Below the pieces are notes generated by a model, which was not told the origin of the DNA, searched no databases, and saw nothing but the letters and a program-made list of their open reading frames with translations. This document shows, piece by piece, positions 49,985 through 60,945 of a stretch of DNA of 64,000 bases. Source of the DNA: JACKBK01 sp963707275 (lineage in GTDB: Bacteria; Chloroflexota; Anaerolineae; JAAEKA01). A program made the position numbers and the translations under genes. The first letter of the stretch is position 1; each line of letters starts with the position of its first letter. Location: the NCBI GenBank assembly GCA_963707275.1, contig CAVPPH010000011.1, positions 165,757-229,756 on the forward strand. Direction: 5' to 3'.

Positions 49985-51641
49985 TTACAGTCGCACCGGG
50001 TATCCCGGCCCAAGCGGGATCCCCAACACGAACCACAGGATGAGGATGACCAGCCAGGCGATCAGAACAACGGCCGCAACGGGCAGCATCAGCGCCACCA
50101 GCGACCCAACACCCGATTTCTTCTGATAGCGCTGGGCGAAGACGACGATCACCGGGAAGTACACCATCAACGGCGTGAGCGTGTTGATCGGCGAGTCGCC
50201 GACGCGGTAGGCGGCGAACACGGTCTGCGCCGGCACGCCTAGCCGGATGAAGAGCGGCACGAAGATGGGTGCGAAGATCGCCCACTTGGCCAGCGAGCCA
50301 GGTATGATGAAGTCGAGCACGACGATCACCAGGACGAAGCCGATCAACAGCGGGATCGCCGGAATGCCGGCCTGTCCCAGCCATTCGGCCAGTACGGTGG
50401 CGATGAAGCTCGGCATGTTGGAGTAGTTGAAGTAAGCAATGAACTGGCTGATCATCAGCAGCATGAAGATCAGGCCGCCCAGGCCCGCAAAGGTTTTGAC
50501 AACCGCGGCGATGACGTCGTTGGCGTCCCTTGTACTTGCCGGTCGCCGCGCCAAAGGCCACGCCGGGGATGAAGAAGCACAGCATCACGATGAAGAGCAG
50601 GCTGCTCATGAAGGGCGTCTGGCCGATGATCGAGCCTGTTTCGGGATCGCGCAGCGGCGCGCCCGGCGGCAGGGTGGCGAGCAGCACGACGCCCAGCACG
50701 ACCAGGAAGGCCAGCCCAGCCCAGCGCAGCCCGCGGGCTTCGAGGGCCGGATCGATTTCGTCGGCAGCCGCCGCCTGTTCGGGATCGCCCGCTTCCGACG
50801 GGTCATACTTGCCCAGGCGCGGTTCGACGACACGCACGATGACGAACCCGATGATCACGGTCAGCAGAATGGCCGAGACGGCCTGGAAGAAGTAGTCGGC
50901 CGTGATGGAGATCGGCGTGCCGCCGATCAGCCCGATGGCTTCGTTGGTGATCTCGAACAGCATGGCATCCGTTGGCGTCGGGATCAGGTTCGCCATGAAT
51001 GCGGCGGCGACACCGCCAAAGCCGGCCGCGAGGCCGGCGATCGGGTGCCGCCCAACGGCCAGGAAGGCCGCCGCGCCCAGCGGAATCAGGATCAGGTAGC
51101 CCGCGTCCGATGCAACGCTCGACAGCACGCCGACAAAGACGATGAGGTAGGCGATCAGCACGCGCGGGGCGACCTTGACCAGCTTGCGGATCAGCGCGGC
51201 CATCAGCCCGGCGACCTCGGCCGCGCCCGCGCCCATCATGGCGATGAGCGTGACGGCCAGCGCGCCAAAGCCCTGGAAGTTCGGAACGAAGGACGTAAAC
51301 AGGAAGCGGATGCCATCGATGCTCAGAAGGCTGTTGATGGTGATGGTCCGTTCCTGGATCACGTAGTCGACATCTTTGGTCCCAATTCCCGACAGCGTGT
51401 ATTCGCTAACGTCCTCGTAGAAGTCGGGCGTCGCCTCCACCGGCACCGGCACGGCGACTTGTTCGGTGACGCTGACACCCAGCAACGACAAGATGGCTGA
51501 CAGGACGATGACACCGATAATAAGATAGAAAAACATCAGCACCGGATGGGGCACCTTGTTGCCTACCCGCTCGACGGTGTCCAGCAGCTTGTCCATGAAT
51601 GATGGTTTGCCCGGCCCTGCGGCGGCAGCTCCTGCGGTCAT
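49985..51641 (-). CDS. AbgT-family transporter (aminobenzoyl-glutamate type), one frame shift
   Basis: About 551 residues, a normal length for AbgT/MtrF proteins. The start at ATG 51641 has GGAGG five bases upstream. FMDKLLDTVERVGNKVPHPV is the usual lead-in, then LLSIDGIRFLFTSFVPNFQG and ALAVTLIAMMGAGAAEVAG. The conserved SSVASDAGYLILIPLGAAAF and ANLIPTPTDAMLFEITNEA follow. In the second half, beyond a break near 50530, come GLIFMLLMISQFIAYFNYSN and YRVGDSPINTLTPLMVYFPV. The family takes up p-aminobenzoyl-glutamate (a folate breakdown product) or exports sulfonamides. Linkage to two peptidases in the same operon favours uptake or export of small amide-linked compounds (inference). Confidence 0.9.
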
Positions 51642-51663
51642 TGTAGCCTCCACTCAAGCGATC

Positions 51664-52989
<1,326 letters not shown>

Positions 52990-53003
52990 GGGTGCATCGT
53001 CCT

Positions 53004-54387
53004 TTACAGGTGCGCCAACTCCTCAAGATAGACGATCGTCGTCTCGATGCCGCGCTGGAACATCTCGATGCTATAGCGCTCGTTGGGCGAGTGCAGGCCG
53101 TCGTCGTCCAGGCCGAAGCCCATCAGCACCACCGGGATGCCCATCAGGTCGGCGATGTCGGCCACCACGGGGATGCTGCCGCCGCCTCGGGTGAAGAGCG
53201 GCTCCGCGCCCCAGCCGGCGGCGTAGGCGCGCGCGGCTGCCTGCATGGCCGGGGTGTCGAAGGGGAAGAGCGCCGGCTTGCCGGTGGTGATCAACCGGAC
53301 CTCGACGGTGACGGCGGGCGGGGCCAGCGACTCGATGTACGCCTTCAACTGCTTGTAGATCTTGTGCGGGTCCTGGTTGCCCACCAGCCGGCAGCTCAAC
53401 TTACAGCCGGCCTTGGCGGGCACGATGGTCTTGGGGCCAGGCCCCGACCAGCCGCTCCACAGGCCGTTGACGTCCAGCGTGGGCCGGGCGGAGATGCGCT
53501 CGCGGATGTTGTAAGCCGCATCGCCCCAGACGGCCGGCACGCCGGTCGACGCCATGTACTGCGCCTCGCTGAGGTCGGTCTTGGCGATCATGGCCCGTTC
53601 CTCGGCGCTCAGCGGAACCACGTCGTCGTAGAAGCCGGGCACCGCGATGCTGTGGTCAGGGTTGAACATTTTGGCGAGAATCTCGGCCAACGCCTGGGCG
53701 GGGTTATGGACCGCGCCGCCCCACAGCCCGCTGTGCAGGTCGTCGCGCGGGCCGTGCACCTCGACCTCGATGTAGGTCATGCCGCGCAGGCTGTGCATGA
53801 TGGCCGGCTCCTCGATGCTGCGCATGGAGGTGTCGCTGATCACGGCTACATCGGCTCGCAGCATCTCCAGGTGTTCGACGATGAAAGGCCTCAGGTTGGG
53901 CGACGAAACCTCCTCCTCGCCCTCCAGCAACAGCTTGACGTTGACCGGGGCCGCGCCGCTGGTTTTCAGGTACGCCTCCAGCGCCTTGACGTGGATGAAG
54001 AGCTGGCCCTTGTCGTCGGTGGCGCCGCGGGCGTAGATCTTGCCGTCCTTGACCACCGGCTCGAAGGGATCGCTGTCCCAGCCGTCGGCCAGCTCGGCCG
54101 GCACCACGTCGTAGTGGCCGTAGACCAGCACCGTGGGCTTGTCCGGCCCGGCGCCCAGCCACTCGCCGTAGACCACCGGGATGGCCGGCCGTCTCCATGA
54201 TTTCGACCCGGTCCAGGCCCAGGCCGGCCAGGTGCGCCTCCAGCCACTCGGCCATGCGGCGGATGTCGCCGGCGTGGGCCGGGTCGCCGCTGAGGCTGGG
54301 AATGCGTAGCATCTCAAAGAGCTCTCGCAGGAATTTGTCGCCGCTGGTGCGGGAGTAGGCCCGCGCCGTATCACTTGCTTGTGTCAT
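53004..54387 (-). CDS. M20 family dipeptidase, one frame shift
   Basis: About 460 residues. The N-terminal part (FLRELFEMLRIPSLSGDPAH) and the catalytic part meet at a break near 54190. Motifs: VLVYGHYDVVPAELADGWDS (His and Asp), YARGATDDKGQLFIHVKALE (bridging Asp), LLLEGEEEVSSPN (two Glu), GPRDDLHSGLWGGAVHNPAQ (the dimerisation-domain His) and near the end FGLDDDGLHSPNERY (last His ligand). This is the carnosinase-like M20 group that cleaves dipeptides and related amides using two zinc ions. It sits in one operon with pepT and the AbgT- and MFS-type transporters. Confidence 0.92.
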
Positions 54388-54441
54388 GGCTCATGTCTCC
54401 AGATGATTCGACAAGGGGTACGTTATGAGATTGGATGATTT

Positions 54442-56092
54442 TTACGCAAGCACGGATCCCGGAGGATGGTCTATGATCAACTCCTCGACCTCCAGCTCGC
54501 CCGGCGTGTAGCCAGGCAACTTCAACGATGGGAAGATCGACAGCAAGGAAATGAAGGCCACGATCAGGAACGTGGCCTTCAGCGCGCGCAGGCGCGCTGA
54601 AGCGTTGATCAGCACCGCTACGTCCACTTCAGCCGGCGTCGCCGACGTCTGGCTGAGCACCGTCTTGAGCTGATCGTTGCTGACAAAGTCGATCTTATCG
54701 AAGTTGATCTCATAGCGCAGTATCGGTGGCAGGTCCGATAGGTTGAAGGCGCTGAGGATGAAAAAGCTCAGCAGGCCCACCGCCACCACGCTGGAGAAGG
54801 CCGCACCCAGGGCCGACGAGACGTTGTTGACCACCCCGCGCAGCGCACCCACGTCGCCGGCCAGCTCCTTGGGCGAGGCCGAGACCAGCACGTTGAACAG
54901 CAGCGTCAACATCGTGCCCTCGCCGAGACCGACGATCATCAGACCAAGGATCACGGCTGGCGTCTTCCATTCGTTGCTGACCGTGAAAGCCAGCAGAGTC
55001 GCGCCGACCGTGATCAAACTGAAGGAGATCACGCCCAGGCGGCGCGGGGTGAGCCGGTCATAGAGCCGCACCGAGAGGATGGCAGCGGCGGCCACCGCCA
55101 ACGCGTAGGGAACGATCGCCACCGACGTAAAAAGGGGCGTGCCGCCCTGGACGATCTGGATGTACAGGGGAATCAGGAAGCTGACAATTGCGCTAATGCC
55201 GCCGGCCACCAGGAAGGCGATCACTGCGGCGCGCTCCTCTGTCGAGTCGAACACCTCCGGCGCCAAGAGAGGCGTCTTCTTGTCGGCCACGCGGCGCTCC
55301 GACCAGACGAAGAAGGCCTGGCCAAAGACGATACCCAGCGCGATCAGAAACGGCGCCGGCGACAGGCCGAACAAGGAGACCGGCGCGGCATCTTTCGCCA
55401 GCAGCAGGCCCCAGGTGTTCAGGTTGTTGAAGCCGAAGAGGATACAGGCAATGGCCAGTGCGGACAGCACCACGCCCACGAAGTCAATGCGGATGCCCTG
55501 CGAGCGAGGGATGGGCTTCAGGCGGAAGCTGAGGAGGAACACCGCGATCGATAGGAAGAAGATCAGCCCAAACGACACGCGCCAGTTCAGCGCCGTGGCG
55601 ATGAAGCCGGCCACGAGAAAGGTCAGCCCGCTGGCGACCGCCGGAATGGCGGCCAGGATGCCCAGCGCCTGCTCCTGCTGGCGCTGGCGATAGTTGGCGG
55701 CGATCAGCACCACCAGCGTAGGCACCAATGCAGCCGCGGCGATGCCGGCGATGGCCTGCGCCGTATTCATCATCTCAGCGCTGATGCTGACGGCCATCAG
55801 GGCCATGGCGCCGCCATGCACCAGCGCGCTGATCTGGAAGACCAGCCGCTCGCCGAACATCTTGCCGATCTTGGCGCCCAGCATGACGAAGGCGGCCACG
55901 AACAGCGAGTACAAGCACCAACGCCGTAGCCACCGAGGTGGCAGGGGCGTTGATGTCCTCGATGATCGGCCCCAACGACACCGGCAGGGCGTTGATGTTG
56001 ATGCCCATCTGAAGCTGGGCCAGGACGATGATGACAAGCGGCAGCCAAGACGCTTTCACCGCGTTGACGACGGCATTGGATTTGGCAGTCAT
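54442..56092 (-). CDS. MFS transporter, 14-helix type, one frame shift
   Basis: About 549 residues. Start at ATG 56092 with AGGAG 12 bases upstream. The first helix (LPLVIIVLAQLQMGININAL) and helix 2 meet at a break near 55925. LFVAAFVMLGAKIGKMFGER corresponds to the helix 2-3 loop motif A, and IAAALVPTLVVLIAANYRQR, ALNWRVSFGLIFFLSIAVFL and GLGEGTMLTLLFNVLVSASP lie in the expected order. The length and pair of central helices fit the DHA2-like drug exporters. A ~60-residue extracytoplasmic part (residues ~440-500) before the last helix is an addition. First gene of the run that ends at 46151. Confidence 0.82.
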
Positions 56093-56561
56093 TGAATGCT
56101 GGTCTCCTGACAAGACGACATTTGGGTGATGGCGCAGGTATCCGTCTCCCGGCGAAGACACTGTATTTTGCTTGATGCTGTGTTGCCGCGACCTAGTTTC
56201 GCAAGCCTGAGCAGCACTGGTCTACGTGCGTCACGAGCCGGGCAGGTTGATGGACGAGGTCTGGCGTCGCAGAGCCCGACGAAGTTTTCTCACGGTTACC
56301 GATCAGTCATGGAACGGTGGTAGTTTACTGTTCATCGATGGCTCTGTCAAACCGGTACACGGCTGTCGATAGACCAGGAAAGTGGCAGGCTCAACCTTCT
56401 GTCTGTCGAGTCGTGAGGCGTCATTGCTGCAGTTCACGTTGCATGCGCCTGCAAGACCGGTCTCCTTCCCGGCAGACAACACTCGCATCGAAGTGGCTTC
56501 GCCAGATAACGACCAGCGCCAGTTCGTCCTCGCCGATCCCCCAGGTCGCCCGGTTTTGTGC
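56093..56561. other. Divergent intergenic region, no gene supported
   Basis: About 470 bases between the MFS gene and rarA. Open frames here have no ribosome site and no recognisable text. A fragment of the GGTCTCC repeat (GACCGGTCTCCTTCCCGG) is at about 56456. Promoters for both flanking genes must lie here; only the one for rarA is visible. Confidence 0.5.
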
Positions 56562-56567
56562 TACAAT
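56557..56567 (+). promoter_or_regulatory. Extended -10 promoter, possibly giving a leaderless rarA transcript
   Basis: TGTGCTACAAT has the TGn extension and TACAAT at 56562-56567. Transcription would start about seven bases later, at or next to the ATG at 56574. No Shine-Dalgarno sequence precedes that ATG, which agrees with leaderless translation. Confidence 0.45.
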
Positions 56568-56573
56568 AGCTGC

Positions 56574-58906
56574 ATGGCAAGCCCCGATCTCTTTGACCAT
56601 CAACGCCAGAAACTGATCGACAGCGAACAACCGTTGGCTGCGCGTATGCGGCCGCGCACGCTGGACGAGTACATCGGCCAGGATCACATCGTCGGACCGG
56701 GTCGTCTGCTACGGCGCTCCATACAGGCTGACCAGCTCAGCAGCGTGATCTTCTACGGCCCGCCCGGCACCGGCAAGACCACCCTGGCGCGCGTCATCGC
56801 CAACACCACCAGCGCGCATTTCATCGCGCTCAACGCAGTGCTGGCCGGCGTCAAGGACATCCGCGAGTCCATCGACGCCGCCGAGAGCCAGCGCGGCCTG
56901 TATGGCCGCAAAACCATTCTCTTCGTGGACGAGGTGCATCGCTTCAACAAGGCGCAGCAGGATGCCCTGCTGCCGCATGTGGAGAACGGCACAGTGGTGC
57001 TGATCGGCGCAACCACCGAGAACCCCTATTTCAGCGTCAACCGCCCGCTGGTCAGCCGCAGCCGCATCTTCCAGCTCAAGCCGCTGACCGAGGAGGATCT
57101 CTACGCGATCGCTCGCCAGGCGCTGGCTGATCCGGAGCGCGGCTACGGCAAGCTCAACGTGATCATCGACGACGACGCGCTGGCGCATCTCGTCAACGTC
57201 GCCAACGGCGACGCGCGTGCCCTGCTCAACGCGCTGGAACTGGCTGTCGAGACGACCCCGCCAGCCAGTGATCAGTCGTCAGTGATTAGTAATCAGTTGG
57301 CAGATACTGCTCGCCTATCCACGGAACCGGCGAGTCAGGATCACCGTGTCATCCACGTCACCCTCTCCGTCGCCGAAGAGAGCATCCAGCAGCGCGCGGT
57401 GTTGTATGACAAGGAGGGCGACTACCACTTCGACACCATCAGCGCCTACATCAAGTCGCTGCGCGGCTCGGATCCCGACGCGGCGCTCTACTGGCTGGCC
57501 AAGATGGTCTACGCGGGCGAAGATCCGCGCTTCATGTTCCGCCGTATGTTGATCTTCGCCGGCGAGGATGTGGGGCTGGCCGATCCCAACGCGCTGCGGG
57601 TCGTGGTGGCCGCCGCCGAGGCGTTCGACCGGGTGGGACTGCCAGAGGGCCGCTTTCATCTGACGACGGCGACGCTCTATCTTGCCACCGCGCCGAAATC
57701 CAACTCATCGATGGGCTTCTTCGACGCGCTGGGCGTGGTGGAACAGGAGCGGGACGCCGAGGTGCCGACCCACCTGCGCGACGGCAACCGCGACAAGGAG
57801 GGTTTCGGCCACGGCGAGGGCTACCTCTACCCGCACGCCTACCGCGACCACTGGGTGGCGCAGCAGTACCTGCCCGAGGCGATGCAGGGCAAGATTTTCT
57901 ACAAGCCGGGTGATCAGGGCTACGAAAGGGAGATCCGGCTGCAGGTCGTGCGTCGCCGGGAGGCGCAACTGGCCGCGATGATCGAGGGCGAGGGCGTCGG
58001 CCCGCCCGAGGTGCTGACCTTCACCGGCGAGCGTGCGGCGCGTGGCCGCGATCAATGGCTGGAGCGCACCGTCAGCGGCGCGGGCCAGCGGCTGGCCGTG
58101 GTGCGCGACCGGGTGCTGGACGCCGCGCGCGTGCAGCGCCATCATCTGCTGCTGGACCTCAACGCCGGCAGCGGGCTGTTGACCTGGGAAGCGCTGCGGC
58201 GCGCGCCGGAGGGCGGCGTCGTAACGCTGGCTCGCAGCGGACAGGACGCCGACGCGTTGCGCCAGCAAGCCGAGCGCCTGCCTGAAATCGAGCGTCCCAC
58301 GGTGATCGAAGGCAGCCTGGCAGACCTGCCCATCCTACTGGCCTCCGACCTCCGACCTCCGATCTCTTCCCCTCTGGTCTTCGACGCGATCGTGGGCCGC
58401 AACGCGCTCGACTCGCTACCCCGACAAAGCCGCCGCGGCGACAATGCTCGCTTCTCTGCTGGCCGACACGGGCGTCATCAGTCTGGCAGAAACGGTGCCC
58501 AGTCGCACCCAGCGGCTGTACAAACTGGTCGACCTGACTGCGCTGAGCGACGACCTCACGGGGCGGGTAATGCAAGCCGAGGAAGCGATCTACAGTCAAC
58601 CTGACGACCCGATGGTCAACTGGGACGAGGATGACCTGCGAGCGGCCTTCGAGCGCGGCTGGGCTACAGGTCGTAGTCGAGATCGAACGCGAGAGCAGCG
58701 ACCTGCAGGTAACCGCGGAGGTGCTGGCGCGCTGGTTCACCGCCAGCACAGCGCCCGGCCCATCGCGCCCCAGCTATGCCGATCACCTGCGCAGCCGCCT
58801 GAGTCAGGACGAGTTGGCAAAAGTTTACGACCTGTTCCGGGGCCAACTTCTCAACCGGCCGGTTGCGTGGCAAGCCAGCACAGCTTTTGTGCTGGCTCGT
58901 TCTTGA
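56574..58906 (+). CDS. rarA: RarA/MgsA-type AAA ATPase with C-terminal methyltransferase-like domain, two frame shifts
   Basis: About 777 residues, against ~440 for ordinary RarA. Start at ATG 56574 (MASPDLFDHQRQKL); the frame upstream is not family text. AAA part: RMRPRTLDEYIGQDHIVG, Walker A GPPGTGKTTLARVIA, Walker B ILFVDEVHRFNKAQQDALLP, sensor LIGATTENPYFSVN and RSRIFQL. The MgsA C-terminal tetramer domain has YDKEGDYHFDTISAYIKSLR and FIFAGEDVGLAD-like text, then the KNS-type SNSSMGFFDALGVVEQ. From ~residue 470 a Rossmann-like domain begins (LLLDLNAGSGLLTWEALRRA), then after breaks near 58440 and 58670 VVVEIERESSDLQVTAEV and the end at 58906. RarA acts at stalled replication forks. The fused methyltransferase-like part is known in cyanobacteria and Chloroflexota, with no proven role. 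An in-frame SDQSSVISNQ segment near residue 232 looks like an inserted short repeat. Confidence 0.85.
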
Positions 58907-58918
58907 GACCATGCAACC

Positions 58919-59410
58919 ATGTTGCTTTTTCAGATTGCCAACCGCTTCTCCTTCCTGATCCTTCCCCTGATCGTCTTCACCGTCGCGGCGGTGATCCTGG
59001 TCTGGCGACATGTTACCTGGCGTCCCTGGGCGGTGTGGAGCGGGCTGCTGGCTGTGTTCGTCGCCTACGTTCTTATCTCAGGGCAAGTCTCTACAGCCGG
59101 CTATAACACGCCCGAAGACATTCGTCGTTCGCTGGAAACCGCTGGTGAGCCAACGCTGATCGAGTTTTACTCCAACTACTGACTGGCCTGTGTACAGAAC
59201 CGGCCGCTCGTGGAGCGGCTCGACGAAGAATGGACCGCCGGCACGGTCGTCACGCTGGACGTGATGGATTCCCGGATTCGCGAGTACGGCGACAGCGTGG
59301 GCTTCGAGGTGACACCGACCTTTATCCTGTTTGATGCCAGCGGCAACGAAGTACAACGCTGGGTAGGCCGCGCGCCTGCGTTGGAAGAACTTCTCGATGA
59401 CCAGCAGTGA
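58919..59410 (+). CDS. Membrane-anchored thioredoxin-like protein with in-frame TGA at the first CxxC position (candidate selenoprotein)
   Basis: 163 residues if TGA 59180-59182 is decoded. Two hydrophobic segments (FSFLILPLIVFTVAAVILVW; AVWSGLLAVFVAYVLISG) precede a thioredoxin fold facing outward. LIEFYSNY is followed by TGA, then LACVQNRPLVERL, giving U-L-A-C in the place of the catalytic CxxC. The later VTPTFILFDASGNEV contains the cis-proline. The frame is the same on both sides of the TGA, so no indel is needed, unlike the other breaks in this window. A hairpin with a G-first loop lies 27 bases after the TGA, within the range known for bacterial SECIS elements. Alternatives are a substitution of TGC/TGT by TGA as a sequencing error or true nonsense mutation. 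It follows rarA by 12 bases. Confidence 0.62.
59203..59219 (+). promoter_or_regulatory. SECIS-like hairpin downstream of the in-frame TGA
   Basis: GCCGCTC and GAGCGGC form a perfect 7-bp stem around the loop GTG. The loop begins 28 bases after the TGA and its first base is G, both in keeping with the published bacterial SECIS pattern. No bulged U as in the E. coli fdhF element is seen, and GC-rich DNA forms such stems by chance, so this is supporting evidence only. Confidence 0.4.
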
Positions 59411-59457
59411 ACACCACAGTCCCGTTGAGGACGCGTCTATATCGCAGGCGTGATGCC

Positions 59458-60942
59458 TTATCCCTCAAGTTGATCCGCGATCAGGCTGAACTGCGCCAGC
59501 GCCGCTTCCAGGTCCTCGATGATTTCCTGCGCCAGCACGTCGGGGTCGGGCAGGTTGGCCGTGTCCTCCAGGCTTTCGTCGCGCAGCCAGAAGATGTCGA
59601 GGTTGACTTTGTCGCGCGCCAGCAGTTCATCGTAGGTGTAGCGCCGCCAGCGACCGTCGGGGTCGTCCTCTGACCAGGTTGCAGCGCGCTCGTGTCGGTT
59701 GCCTGGGTTGTAGCAAGCGAGGAATTCATCCAGGTCGGCCCTCGCCAGCGGGTTCTGCTTGAGGGTGAAGTTCTTGTTGGTGCGCAGATCGTAGATCCAC
59801 AGCTTCGCGCGTCCAGGGAGTCTCGCTAGCCGGCTTGCGGTCGAAGAAGAGGACGTTGGCCTTGACGCCCTGCGCGTAGAAGATGCCGGTCGGCAGGCGC
59901 AGCAAGGTGTGCACGTCGCATTCGTGTAATAACTTGCGCCGAACGGTCTCGCCGGCGCCGCCCTCGAAGAGCACGTTGTCGGGCACGACTACGGCCGCCT
60001 TGCCGTGAATCTTGAGGATCGTCTTGACGTGCTGGACGAAGTTGAGCTGCTTGTTGCTGGTGCTGGTCCAGAAATCGTCGCGCACCACAGTCTGCGACTT
60101 CGCGTTTGACCTCGCCGCTCGTCGGTGACGTAGGTGACGCTGCTCTTCTTGCCGAAGGGCGGATTGGTCAGCACCACGTTGAAACGCTGGCCAGGATCAG
60201 ACGCCAGGCTGTCGTCGACGCGGATCGGGCTGCGGTCGTTGTCGCCGCCGATGCCGTGCAGGTAGAGGTTCATGACACACAGGCGGGCAGTGTTGTCCAC
60301 GATCTCCCAGCCGTGCAGGGTGTCGTTGCGCAGGAAGCGCTGCTGGTCGCGATCCAGCGTGCTGTGTCCCTGCACGTAATCGTGGGCTGCCAGCAGGAAG
60401 CCGCCGGTGCCGGCCGCCGGGTCGCAGATGGTCTGCCCCGGCTGCGGCTGCACCACGTCCACCATGGCCTGAATGAGCGGCCGCGGCGTGAAGTACTGGC
60501 CGGCGCCTGACTTGATGTCCTGGGCGTTCTTCTCCAGCAGCCCCTCGTAGATGTCGCCCTTGACGTCGATGCCAAGCCCGACCCAGGTCTCTTCGTCAAT
60601 CAGGGTGATCAGCCGGCGCAGCTTGGCCGGATCCTGCACCTTGTTCTGCGCCTTGCGGAAGATGGTGGGGATCAGGCCGCTGCCCTTGCCCAACTCGGCC
60701 AGGATGTGGCGGTAGTGGATCTCCAGTTCGTCGCCGCTGAGCTCGACCAGACTCGCCCAGCTGAGGCCGGCGGGGATGGCGCTGGGCTTGCCCAGCAGCC
60801 GCGCCTGCTCGTCGTCCATCTTGAGGAAGAGCAGGTAGGTGAGCTGTTCGACGTAGTCGCCGTAGGAAACGCCGTCGTCGCGCAGGACGTTGCAGTAGTT
60901 CCAAAGACGCTGGACGATGGTGGCGGAGTGGTTGGTGGACAT
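59458..60942 (-). CDS. hsdM: Type I restriction-modification methyltransferase subunit, two to three frame shifts
   Basis: About 494 residues. The start at ATG 60942 comes three bases after the stop of the CBS-HEPN gene, so they share a transcript. N-terminal helical domain: WNYCNVLRDDGVSYGDYVEQ and LTYLLFLKMDDEQ. SAM-binding motif I: ICDPAAGTGGFLLAAHDYV. Catalytic motif IV: VVLTNPPFGKKSSV. Then after breaks near 60090 and 59800: AAVVVPDNVLFEGGAGETVR and LPTGIFYAQGVKANVLFF. The C-terminal part ends RDKVNLDIFWLRDESLED and VLAQEIIEDLEAALAQFSLI. It adds methyl groups to adenine at the site chosen by HsdS. No hsdR is in the window; it may lie beyond the right edge. Confidence 0.9.
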
Positions 60943-60945
60943 GGG

